Notes: generated by a model not told the origin, from the letters alone. 38,873 nt of DNA from Actinomycetota bacterium (GCA_030645675.1 JAUSLQ010000141.1:1-38873), one strand, 5' to 3'. Counted from the stretch's first letter, positions 27,535 through 35,465 are shown. Numbers and translations are program-made.

Positions 27535-27908
27535 TCGTCGTTGGTCCGGTCGATCCGTTGTTGGTCAGGCATCTGCAGCGGGCGTTGTCGTCGCACTTCC
27601 GCTGGTGCCGGGAGCAGGGGGTCGCGGTCCCGGCTGAGCTGCGCGGGTTGTTCGACGCGTTGGCCAGCGACGGCCAGCGACGGCCAACGGGTGCGCGGTC
27701 GGGCGAGTCGGGTGATGATGCGGCCATGTTGCTGGCACTCACCTACGACCAGGCCGCTGGCCGGCTGGGTGTGTCGTCGCGCACGGTCCGCCGGCTGGTC
27801 GCCGCCGGTTCGTTGCCGTCGGTGATGGTCGGTGGGCTGCCACGAGTGAGGGCGGCAGACCTTGCCGCCTATGTCGAAGGGATGGAGGTTCGGTGCGCCG
27901 GGAACTGA
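27531..27908 (+). CDS. Helix-turn-helix DNA-binding protein (excisionase-type domain)
   Basis: GTGA overlap; LTYDQAAGRLGVSSRTVRRLVAAGSLPSVMVGGLPRVRAADLAAYVE. Confidence 0.85.
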   Translation: MIVVGPVDPLLVRHLQRALSSHFRWCREQGVAVPAELRGLFDALASDGQRRPTGARSGESGDDAAMLLALTYDQAAGRLGVSSRTVRRLVAAGSLPSVMVGGLPRVRAADLAAYVEGMEVRCAGN

Positions 27909-28507
27909 AGCATTTCAAGTCGGTCGATCTGGGCGACAACGGTGAGGTTGGGGCGGTGTTCTCGACGTTCAACGTGGTCGACCTCGATGACGACATCGTG
28001 CTGGGCGGTGCGATGGCCAACGGCCAGCGAGTCGCGATCTCCGCGTGGGGTCACGGGTCGTGGGAACCGGGCTTGCCGCCGATCGGCATAGGCGTGGTCC
28101 GCGTCACTGCCGATGAGGCGGTGATGAAGGGTCGGTTCTTCCTCGACACCGCGGCCGGGCACGACACGTTCGTCGCGGTCAAGGAACTGCACAAGCACGG
28201 CCTTGGCGAGTGGTCGTACTCGCTGCACGATGTGACCTCGACCCGTCAGACGATCAACGGGCGCCCGGTGCGCGTGATCTCGTCGGTGACCATCGCGGAG
28301 GTATCGCCCGTGATGCGGGGCGCGTCGATGAACACGCGCACCCTGTCGGCCAAGGATCTGGCGGTGATCGACCAGGCCCGCGAGACGCTCGACGGGTTGA
28401 GCGCCGCCGACCGCGCCGAGCTGGAAGCGATCCGTAAGCGTTCCGACGCCGTGTATGCCGACCTGATGCGCGCGGAGTTCGCCAAGTTCCAGAGGAACAG
28501 CCGATGA
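27893..28507 (+). CDS. HK97-family phage prohead protease
   Basis: GEVGAVFSTFNVVDLDDDIV, AWGHGSWEPGLPPIGIGVVRV, GRFFLDTAAGHDTFVAVKELHKHGLGEWSYSL. Confidence 0.88.
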   Translation: MRRELKHFKSVDLGDNGEVGAVFSTFNVVDLDDDIVLGGAMANGQRVAISAWGHGSWEPGLPPIGIGVVRVTADEAVMKGRFFLDTAAGHDTFVAVKELHKHGLGEWSYSLHDVTSTRQTINGRPVRVISSVTIAEVSPVMRGASMNTRTLSAKDLAVIDQARETLDGLSAADRAELEAIRKRSDAVYADLMRAEFAKFQRNSR

Positions 28508-28788
28508 TCTGCTCGACCGCCGCCCCGCCCGCCGCGGCACTCGCCGCGGAGATCACGGTGCACCTGACCGCGCACGCCTACCAGCGGCCCGCGCCGCGGA
28601 TCATGTGGTGCACCCCTGAGACGCCCGCAGAGGCCGCCTACGTCGACTGCTGGGGCGTTCGCGACTGGCCGGCAGCCGATGTGCCGCTGGCGTCATTCGA
28701 CGCGCTGGGCCGGTTGTGGCTGCGTGCCGATCGCCTCGACGACCTGACCCCCGAACTCGTCGCCGGCCTCATCGCCGGCACCAACTGA
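28504..28788 (+). CDS. Hypothetical phage-like protein
   Basis: ATGA overlap with the prohead protease; coherent ORF. Confidence 0.6.
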   Translation: MICSTAAPPAAALAAEITVHLTAHAYQRPAPRIMWCTPETPAEAAYVDCWGVRDWPAADVPLASFDALGRLWLRADRLDDLTPELVAGLIAGTN

Positions 28789-28802
28789 AAGGACACCCCC
28801 CG

Positions 28803-28940
28803 ATGCTGCACGATCCCCCGAGCAACAAGGCCGTCCACCCGGCCCGCGGCAAAGACCGCCCGCGCACCAAGGACATCAAGCCCGCTCCCACCCCGACCAC
28901 GGACACCGAGCAGATCGAAGGCGGTAGCGATGCTGCGTAA
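28803..28940 (+). CDS. Short hypothetical protein
   Basis: Lys/Pro-rich 45-aa ORF overlapping the next start. Confidence 0.4.
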   Translation: MLHDPPSNKAVHPARGKDRPRTKDIKPAPTPTTDTEQIEGGSDAA

Positions 28941-29520
28941 GCCGGAGAACAAGGCCGCGGACACCCCCGAGGACGACACCCGCGACCGGGGCGCGGAGAT
29001 GTACCCCGCCGACGATGGTTGGCGACCCGTGTTCGACCGCTTCGGCCGCCGCTACGGCTTCTACCACGACAGCCACGGGCTCAAGGACGACCCCGACGTG
29101 CCCCGGTTCTTCCAACCATCACCCGACCCGATCAGCCTCGCGGTGTTCGCCTCCGATGAGGTGATCAAGGCGAAAGCCGCGGCCGACGCCGAGCGGCTCG
29201 AGGTTGAAGCGAAGCGGGCCGAGTGGGAACAGGCCATCGCACGCGAAGCAACCCTGAGCGTGTTCGTCCAGAGCGCACGGATGATCGAACGGCCACCGGG
29301 CAGCAGCAAGTACCTGTACCTGTTCCCGGACGGAACCGAGCTCACCCCGGACGACCTGCGTGCAAGGCGCCACAGGCTCAATGACGCCACCACCGACGCC
29401 TGGCGCGACTACGAGCGCGCCGAGGCCGAGTTCGCACGCATCAACGCCGACCACCACCAGGCAACCATGCGCGTCCGCGACCGACTCGTCGCCCAGCCGG
29501 CGGGCCGCAAGAGCCGCTGA
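28930..29520 (+). CDS. Hypothetical phage-like protein, charged/coiled-coil
   Basis: Coherent 196-aa ORF with Ala/Glu/Lys-rich helical segment. Confidence 0.65.
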   Translation: MLRKPENKAADTPEDDTRDRGAEMYPADDGWRPVFDRFGRRYGFYHDSHGLKDDPDVPRFFQPSPDPISLAVFASDEVIKAKAAADAERLEVEAKRAEWEQAIAREATLSVFVQSARMIERPPGSSKYLYLFPDGTELTPDDLRARRHRLNDATTDAWRDYERAEAEFARINADHHQATMRVRDRLVAQPAGRKSR

Positions 29521-29644
29521 GGGGCCCTACGCATCCGCAGGACTGGCGACACCTGGCAGTGTTCGCGGGAGCGACCCTGTCATCTTGAGCTGAAATCGGG
29601 GCCGCTGGACCGTCGAAACGTGGCGGAGACCGTAGTGTCCTCAC

Positions 29645-29878
29645 GTGCACTTCCCCTCTATGAAGGCCGGAGATCTGTTCGCGGTGCTTCAGCGTGCTCC
29701 CCTGCGGTACGAAGTCACGCGGACCTCCGGCAGCCACAGGCGGATGGAGTCCGCTGGGGGCTACCCGCCACTGACATTCGCTTTTCACGCGACGCAGACT
29801 CTTCCTCCAGGGCTCGTGCGAAAGGTGCTGGTCAAGGACGTTGGCCTCACCGTCGATGAGGCAAGGGCGCTACTCTGA
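29645..29878 (+). CDS. hicA: HicA-family toxin (mRNA interferase)
   Basis: MKAGDLFAVLQRAPLRYEVTRTSGSHRRMESAGGYPPLTFAFHATQTLPPGLVRKVLVKDVGLTVDEARALL: GSHR motif and C-terminal pattern. Start GTG 29645 or ATG 29660. Confidence 0.85.
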   Translation: MHFPSMKAGDLFAVLQRAPLRYEVTRTSGSHRRMESAGGYPPLTFAFHATQTLPPGLVRKVLVKDVGLTVDEARALL

Positions 29879-29945
29879 TCCCATCCGCGTGCGCTACCCT
29901 TTCGTAGCACGTGTGTGGTCGTCGAGGCAGGAGACCAGGTTCACC

Positions 29946-30257
29946 ATGACAGCGATTACGTATCATGCAGAGGTAGCTGACGGGGTTTTCTGCGTCTGGG
30001 CCGAGAGCGATGACATTCCCGGTTTTTCAGCGGCAGCAGACGGCCTAGAAGGGGCGCGGCAGCTCGTGTGGGAGTTTCTTGAGGCAGAAGGCCTGACGGA
30101 CTCCGTCATCGAGCGACTCAGTGACAAGACCGACGCCGGTCTACACCTCTGGTTCGTCGGCGGCGACGATGTCTTCCTGACGGCGATGTCGGCCCCGCGT
30201 CCCCCGCGTCAGCCAATCCGTTGCGAAGAGATTCACGTGTTGAGCAGTGCCGGCTGA
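29946..30257 (+). CDS. HicB-like antitoxin (DUF1902-like)
   Basis: ITYHAEVADGVFCVWAESDDIPGFSAAADGLEGARQLVWEFLEAEGL, directly downstream of hicA. Confidence 0.75.
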   Translation: MTAITYHAEVADGVFCVWAESDDIPGFSAAADGLEGARQLVWEFLEAEGLTDSVIERLSDKTDAGLHLWFVGGDDVFLTAMSAPRPPRQPIRCEEIHVLSSAG

Positions 30258-30675
30258 CGAGTCCGGCGTCCGCCTGCAAGCACTCCTGCTAGCTGACTAC
30301 GCGAACATCAGAGAAGGAATGCTGAACGTAGTGAGTTCGGGCGTGGCCCGAGTCACCGCCCATGCGTACCCGGCACACCTTCCGCTCTACGTAGCGATTC
30401 AGCTCTTCATCCCGGCTAGCGCCCTGAACAGGCTGCACTCCGGTTGCATGTCGGTGAAGTACAACGACGGGGAGTCCATCGGTAGGGCTGAGTTTGCAGT
30501 CAGCGCGTCCGGCGTTGATGACCTTCACCCTGGCGAGGCCGTCTACTTTCCCGCTGTCATACCCCTTCACCCCCTGCCGTTTCACCACACTGGGGAGATC
30601 GATGTCAACATCGATATCAACGGATCGCACAACGGCTCCGTGACGTTCTGGCTCGTCGACGGGGCATCTGAGTGA
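30247..30675 (+). CDS. DUF6941-like protein
   Basis: LQALLLADYANIREGMLNVVSSGVARVTAHAYPAHLPLYVAIQLFIP; GTG start overlaps the hicB-like gene by 11 nt. Confidence 0.65.
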   Translation: MPADESGVRLQALLLADYANIREGMLNVVSSGVARVTAHAYPAHLPLYVAIQLFIPASALNRLHSGCMSVKYNDGESIGRAEFAVSASGVDDLHPGEAVYFPAVIPLHPLPFHHTGEIDVNIDINGSHNGSVTFWLVDGASE

Positions 30676-30696
30676 GGTTGCCGATCGAACACTGAG

Positions 30697-30744
30697 GACG
30701 CGCAACGGCCCCGCCACCCGAAGGCAGCGGGGCCGTTGCGCGTC
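30697..30744. terminator. Bidirectional terminator-like hairpin
   Basis: GACGCGCAACGGCCCCGC-12 nt-GCGGGGCCGTTGCGCGTC: perfect 18-bp stem between convergent ORFs. Confidence 0.85.
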
Positions 30745-30955
30745 ACGCCACGGGCGTCGTTGGTCCTGTCGGTGGCCTCGGCCGGAACTCCAGCACCGTT
30801 GCCCCAATTGGGGAACCAATTGGTTCCATCCCGACCGAGCGCAGTGGCACCACCGGGCGCAGCGGTGCGAGCATCTCGTCAAGCGCGGCGTCCACCCGGC
30901 GAATCTCAGCCCTGATGCGCTCGCGTTCGATCGCTGCGTCATCCACGGTTGCCAC
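30743..30955 (-). CDS. Small hypothetical protein
   Basis: 70-aa ORF overlapping the upstream minus-strand ORF; stop codon inside the terminator stem. Confidence 0.55.
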   Translation of the reverse strand: MATVDDAAIERERIRAEIRRVDAALDEMLAPLRPVVPLRSVGMEPIGSPIGATVLEFRPRPPTGPTTPVA

Positions 30956-31241
30956 CCGCCTTGAACGTCAGCACGGTCGCGTCGCTCTCGACCTTGCAGA
31001 TGCCCCCTGCCACGTGCTGCGCCTCGATCCTGGCCAGAGTCTCGTTGGTCTTACGCATGGCGCGAATCGTGCGCTGGTGGTCGGTGAGGCCATCGGCCGC
31101 ACGTGCTGCACGCTGCTGCGCCTGGTGCTCGGCCCACCACTCGTCATCGGTCTGCCTCGTCGGCGCGATGGCGACGACCTCGGCCACGTGATCAGGTTCG
31201 ATCACGTGGGTTGGCGCCGGTTGAATCCTCTTCGTTGTCAT
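30939..31241 (-). CDS. Small hypothetical protein
   Basis: Start MTTKRIQPAPTHVIEP; upstream extension of the ORF into the tRNA is spurious. Confidence 0.6.
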   Translation of the reverse strand: MTTKRIQPAPTHVIEPDHVAEVVAIAPTRQTDDEWWAEHQAQQRAARAADGLTDHQRTIRAMRKTNETLARIEAQHVAGGICKVESDATVLTFKAGGNRG

Positions 31242-31286
31242 TGGGTTCCTCCTCGTGTTCTGGTTGGCCAGCAAGGAGAACAGGGA

Positions 31287-31313
31287 GCTACTACTCGGCC
31301 TACTACTCGCTGG
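31287..31313 (+). repeat. Right subterminal direct repeat (candidate integrase arm site)
   Basis: gctactactcggcctactactcgctgg; 26/27 match to 22791-22817. Confidence 0.85.
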
Positions 31314-31338
31314 CCGAGCTGATCCCATGACGCGAAAC

Positions 31339-31364
31339 AACCCCAGGTGTTGTGACCTGGGGTT
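31339..31364 (-). terminator. Element-supplied hairpin downstream of the rebuilt tRNA
   Basis: AACCCCAGGT-GTTGTG-ACCTGGGGTT just past the tRNA 3' end. Confidence 0.65.
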
Positions 31365-31370
31365 TGTTCG

Positions 31371-31443
31371 TGGAGCTGAGGGGAATCGAACCCCTGACCC
31401 CTTCCATGCCATGGAAGTGCTCTACCAACTGAGCTACAGCCCC
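31371..31443 (-). tRNA. tRNA-Ala(GGC), CCA not encoded
   Basis: GGGGCTGTAGCTCAGTTGGTAGAGCACTTCCATGGCATGGAAGGGGTCAGGGGTTCGATTCCCCTCAGCTCCA folds as a cloverleaf; loop ATGGCAT gives anticodon GGC. Confidence 0.95.
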
Positions 31444-31503
31444 GAACGAGTGCAGGACGATATCAGCGCGCCCCGCATCTCAAAACGTGCAGAGCGAAAC
31501 GGG

Positions 31504-32082
31504 TCACATCGTGCGGCGCGAACGCAGCTTCGAACGCAGCGGACCAACCGCCAGACGCATCACCGCGGTGATCAGCAGGGTGGAGATGGTGACCCTCACC
31601 TCCAGCGACAGCTCGGCGATTCGGGGTGCGACGAAGATGGACACCACGATGGCCACGGGGTACACCCAGGCCACGTCGGTGGCGATGCGGCCCCACAGCG
31701 GCCGGGCCGGCTCGGCTCGGTCGGGTAGTTGGAACCAGTTCTCCACGCCCACCGTGCGCTGCACGCGCTCGCCGGTCACGAACTCTCGCGAGCGTCCCAT
31801 CAGGGCCGCACGCTGCGGCGACCGCTCCCACTCGCGCAGGTGCAAGCCGTCGACGAAGCGAAACACGATCTGGTGTTCACCGCCATCCGGGCCCGGCTGC
31901 AGCACACCGGCGCCGAGGCAGCCGTGGAACTGGCGCAGGGTGGCCACCACTTCGTCGGCCCACTGCATGTACTGCGCCTCGAACCCCGGCGCGACCACGC
32001 GTGCCACCGTGACGGTGACCGGATCGGGAGCGATGCGGGGCAGTTGGGCGGTGTCGAAGGGACCGGAGAGGGCAAGTGACAT
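31504..32082 (-). CDS. Antibiotic-biosynthesis-monooxygenase-like protein with C-terminal membrane segments
   Basis: VARVVAPGFEAQYMQWADEVVATLRQFHGCLGAGVL...FVDGLHLREWERSPQR, then hydrophobic VAWVYPVAIVVSIFVAPRI. Confidence 0.7.
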   Translation of the reverse strand: MSLALSGPFDTAQLPRIAPDPVTVTVARVVAPGFEAQYMQWADEVVATLRQFHGCLGAGVLQPGPDGGEHQIVFRFVDGLHLREWERSPQRAALMGRSREFVTGERVQRTVGVENWFQLPDRAEPARPLWGRIATDVAWVYPVAIVVSIFVAPRIAELSLEVRVTISTLLITAVMRLAVGPLRSKLRSRRTM

Positions 32083-32192
32083 GACGCCATCCACGCTAGC
32101 GATGGGCCCGACGTCGCCATCGGTGACAGCGATCACATGCGCACGTACCTGCTCACACACCACAGCCTGGTACGGACGGAGCTGTAGCCCCG

Positions 32193-32561
32193 TCAGTCGG
32201 CCCAGGCCACCTTGGGCACGTCGCGGTAGAGGCGCTCGATCTCGTAGTACATGCGGATCTCTTCGGCGAACACGTGCACCACCACGTCGCCGTAGTCCAG
32301 CAGCACCCACTGCTGCTCGGCGGCACCCTCGGTGCGCAGCGGCGAGCGGCCCAGCAGCTCGCGAACGGCTTCTTCCACGGCATCCACCACCGCTTTCACC
32401 AGGCGGCGGTTGCCGGCGCTGGTGATGACGAAGTAGTCCGTGACCTGCAACAAGTCGCCGACCGCCAGCACCACAGTGTGCTCGGCCTTCTTCTCGTCGG
32501 CGGCCTGGGCGGCCACCTTGGCCAGGTCGAGCGCTGCCTGCGCTGCTGCGGTGAGGGTCAT
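32193..32561 (-). CDS. rsfS: Ribosome silencing factor RsfS (Iojap family)
   Basis: VLAVGDLLQVTDYFVITSAGNRRLVKAVVDAVEE...WVLLDYGDVVVHVFAEEIRMYYEIERLYRDVPKV. Confidence 0.95.
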   Translation of the reverse strand: MTLTAAAQAALDLAKVAAQAADEKKAEHTVVLAVGDLLQVTDYFVITSAGNRRLVKAVVDAVEEAVRELLGRSPLRTEGAAEQQWVLLDYGDVVVHVFAEEIRMYYEIERLYRDVPKVAWAD

Positions 32562-33766
32562 GCCGGCTCCGTGCTGGTGGTGGTGGGCAAGGTTTCTCCC
32601 TCGCCGGTGAGGAAATCGGTGCCGAGCTGCAACACCACGTCGATGCCTTCGGTGGGCATCTCCGGCTCGGCCAGCTCGAACAGCCCGAACAGCTCGTTGC
32701 TGGACTCGGCCTGGGCGGCGATCCGCGGGTCGGCGATGAGATAGATCGTGGCCTCTTGCACCGGGCCTTGCAGGTAGACCGACGACACGTTGGCGCCGAG
32801 GAACAGCAGAGCCTTGATCGCGAACTTCACCCGCGTCTCGTAGCCCGGCGGCGCTTCGATGCGGAACACGAGGCCGGGGGCAGGCGCCGACATCGATTTG
32901 GGGGCGATGGTGGCCAGCACCCAGATCGCCTCGGCACGATCGATGGACTCCACGTCGAGGCCCTCCGGCGCGGCAGAGTCGTCGATCGGGTCGGCCGGCA
33001 GCACCCGCGCATCCACCCGTCCGGCGAACAGCTTCGACACCAGGTCGGCCAGCGAGGCGACCGGAGCGTCGGCAGCGACGGCGCTGACCCCCTCGCCCAC
33101 GGCGGCGGCGACGGCCGCCCAGACGGCCTCCACGTTGGCTCGCCGCTGCCGATCGGTCTGGCCCTCGACGGTGGCCGTCAGCACCTGTACCGCCTGCGTG
33201 GCCGACAGCGTGTTCTCGCCGGCGTCGTACAACGACAGTTCCTTGCCGTCGAGCCTGCCCACCACTTCGGTGGCAAAGGTGGCCCGAATCGGCGAGACGG
33301 CCTGCAGCAGCGCCTCTGCCTCGGCGGGCGTTGCCACGGTGGCGACGTCGAGGGTGATCGACAAGGTGCTCTCCACCGCCAGCACCAGCGCATCGGCACC
33401 GCCCTCGGCGTACACGCCGGCCAGCGGGATGCGCTGCTCGCCGACGCCCAGCGTGGTATCGGCCGTGACCGGGACCGGCACGATGGTGCCACCGCGCTGC
33501 ACGCTGGCCTCGTCGGTCCCCTGGGTGGGTCGCAACACGAACAGGGCCAGGCTGGTCAGCCGGTTGTCGGCATCGACGATGCCCATCATCCCTACAGGAG
33601 TGGTCGGCAGTCCGACGAACTCCGCACCCACCTTGGTGGCGCCTTCGTAGTTGCGCAACGCAATGTACCCCGCGTAGCCCATGCCGCCCAGCACCAGCAG
33701 GGCGACCAGGTTGATCACCAGCATCACGGTGGTCCTCCGGCGGCGGGCGCTGCCCAGCGCGCTCAC
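32558..33766 (-). CDS. Membrane-anchored protein, possibly LCP/LytR-like
   Basis: N-terminal TM VMLVINLVALLVLGGMGYAGY; lies between nadD and rsfS where LCP genes often occur; family assignment is weak. Confidence 0.55.
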   Translation of the reverse strand: MSALGSARRRRTTVMLVINLVALLVLGGMGYAGYIALRNYEGATKVGAEFVGLPTTPVGMMGIVDADNRLTSLALFVLRPTQGTDEASVQRGGTIVPVPVTADTTLGVGEQRIPLAGVYAEGGADALVLAVESTLSITLDVATVATPAEAEALLQAVSPIRATFATEVVGRLDGKELSLYDAGENTLSATQAVQVLTATVEGQTDRQRRANVEAVWAAVAAAVGEGVSAVAADAPVASLADLVSKLFAGRVDARVLPADPIDDSAAPEGLDVESIDRAEAIWVLATIAPKSMSAPAPGLVFRIEAPPGYETRVKFAIKALLFLGANVSSVYLQGPVQEATIYLIADPRIAAQAESSNELFGLFELAEPEMPTEGIDVVLQLGTDFLTGEGETLPTTTSTEPA

Positions 33767-34344
33767 TCGGCCTCCTCGTACAGGTGGCGCTCCGTGATCG
33801 CGCCGAGCACCGGCTCGGTGACCAGGTAGTCCAGTGGGCGGCCGTCGCGGCAGCGGGCACGCAGATCGGTACTGGAGACCTCCAGCCGCGGTACCTCGAC
33901 CCGCAGCCACCGGAAGTCTCCCGGCAGTTCCACGGGCGCACCCGGTCGGTCGACCACCACCAGCGTGGAGCGTTGCGCGACCTCCTGGTAGCGATCCCAG
34001 GTCTCGAAGCGCGCAGCAGCGTCGTCGCCCATGATCGTGAACAGTGCTGAGTCGGGGAACCTGCGGGCCAAGAGCGCCAGGGTATCGGCCGTGTAGCTCG
34101 GCCCGCCGAGGTCGATCTCGTCGCTGCCTGCTTCCAGGCCGGGCACGTCGGCCACGGCCGCCTCCACCATCGCCAGCCGGTGCTGGGCGGCGGTGATCGG
34201 GCGGCTGCCAACCTTCTGCCACGGGACGTTCGCCACCATCAGCACGACCACGTCGAGCTGCAGAGCATGCCGCACGTTGACCGCCGTGACGAGGTGCCCC
34301 ACGTGGGGCGGGTCGAACGTGCCGCCGAACAAACCGATACGCAT
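33763..34344 (-). CDS. nadD: Nicotinate-nucleotide adenylyltransferase
   Basis: MRIGLFGGTFDPPHVGHLVTA, VPWQK, IMGDDAAARFETWDRY, VEVPRLEVSSTDLRAR. Confidence 0.95.
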   Translation of the reverse strand: MRIGLFGGTFDPPHVGHLVTAVNVRHALQLDVVVLMVANVPWQKVGSRPITAAQHRLAMVEAAVADVPGLEAGSDEIDLGGPSYTADTLALLARRFPDSALFTIMGDDAAARFETWDRYQEVAQRSTLVVVDRPGAPVELPGDFRWLRVEVPRLEVSSTDLRARCRDGRPLDYLVTEPVLGAITERHLYEEAE

Positions 34345-34513
34345 GGGCACGGCGGGCAAGTGTACGGCTCGCGTGCCGACGGCCACCGGCAGGGTGCGGG
34401 TTACGAGCGGTTCGTCAGGGATCCGGCAAGTTCGCTTCTGACAGGACAAGGCCGCGCCGATGTAGTACTGTTACCTGTCCCCTTGTTTGACCCCCCACTG
34501 ATCGGACATCCGG

Positions 34514-34536
34514 GTTCGCCGTCATCTACGGCGAAC
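34514..34536. promoter_or_regulatory. Hairpin in the leader region of the sigma factor gene
   Basis: GTTCGCCGT-CATCT-ACGGCGAAC, 9-bp stem, about 100 nt upstream of the start. Confidence 0.5.
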
Positions 34537-34637
34537 GCGTGTCCAACCTCGTAGCGAGGGTGCCGTCCGGCCATGTGCCGAATGACACACGCTTCCACGG
34601 AATCTGACGACGAACCAAGAAGTTGAGAAGAACTGCC

Positions 34638-35465
34638 ATGAACGACTCTATCGGTCTTTACCTGAACGACATCGGCAAGGTGTCACTGCTCAATGCGGAG
34701 GAGGAGCGCGAGCTCTCCCGCGTCATCGAGGCAGGCCGCGAAGCTGCCGACCGCCTCGAAAGCGGTGAGAAGGGCGCCGCCCTCAAGGGGGCCGTTGCGT
34801 CCGCCGCCGAGGCAAAGGATCGCTTCATTCGTGCGAACCTGCGCCTGGTGGTCTCCATCGCCCGCCGCTATCCCCTCCCCCAGGGCATGGACCTGCTGGA
34901 TCTCATCCAGGAGGGCAACCTTGGCCTCGAGCACGCGGTCGACAAGTTCGACTGGCGGCGTGGTTTCAAGTTCTCCACCTACGCCACCTTCTGGATCCGC
35001 CAGGCCATCGGCCGTGCACTCGACCAGAAGGCCAGCCTCATCCGCATCCCCGGCGATCGTTCGGCCAGCCTGCGTGCGGCCCTGCGCCAGGCCAGCGGCG
35101 ACGGCGAGACGCTGGACGTCGGCAATGCCGAGCTCCACCGCCTCACCACCCCGGTCAGCCTCGACAAGACCATCGGCGACGACGGCGACGCCACCCTCGG
35201 CGTCCTGATGGCCAACGGCGACGGCACCCCCGAAGATGCCGTGATGTCCATGGTCGACAACGAGCTGCTCGACGAGCTGCTCGGCACCCTCGACAAGCGT
35301 GCCCGGTACGCCGTCGAGGCCCGCTTCGGTCTGCTCGACGGCGAGCGCAAGAGCTTCCGCGAAGTCGGCGAGAACCTGGGCGTCACCGCCGAGGCCGCTC
35401 GTCGCCTCGTCAGCCGGGCGGTTGCCGGCCTGCGCGAAGACGCAGTCCGCATCCTCGCTGTCTGA
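34638..35465 (+). CDS. RNA polymerase sigma factor, sigma-70 family (RpoD/SigB-like)
   Basis: LYLNDIGKVSLLNAEEERELSRVIEAG, RFIRANLRLVVSIARRYPLPQGMDLLDLIQEGNLGLEHAVDKFDWRRGFKFSTYATFWIRQAIGRAL. Confidence 0.95.
   Translation: MNDSIGLYLNDIGKVSLLNAEEERELSRVIEAGREAADRLESGEKGAALKGAVASAAEAKDRFIRANLRLVVSIARRYPLPQGMDLLDLIQEGNLGLEHAVDKFDWRRGFKFSTYATFWIRQAIGRALDQKASLIRIPGDRSASLRAALRQASGDGETLDVGNAELHRLTTPVSLDKTIGDDGDATLGVLMANGDGTPEDAVMSMVDNELLDELLGTLDKRARYAVEARFGLLDGERKSFREVGENLGVTAEAARRLVSRAVAGLREDAVRILAV

Larger units (their letters stand above)
22645..31416. mobile_element. tRNA-Ala-integrated element, phage-satellite/prophage-remnant-like, about 8.7 kb
   Basis: 47-bp att direct repeats, adjacent tyrosine integrase, HTH/excisionase-like gene, RepA-like ATPase, prohead protease, HicA/HicB cargo. 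Confidence 0.9.

Noticed and set aside
30939-31412. Long ORF start MAWKGSGVRFPSAP... reaching into the tRNA
   Set aside because: This N-terminus is the translated tRNA-Ala sequence; the plausible start is ATG at 31241.
22645-31416. Transposon or IS interpretation of the element
   Set aside because: No transposase or terminal inverted repeats; the tRNA-derived direct repeats and tyrosine integrase explain the boundaries.
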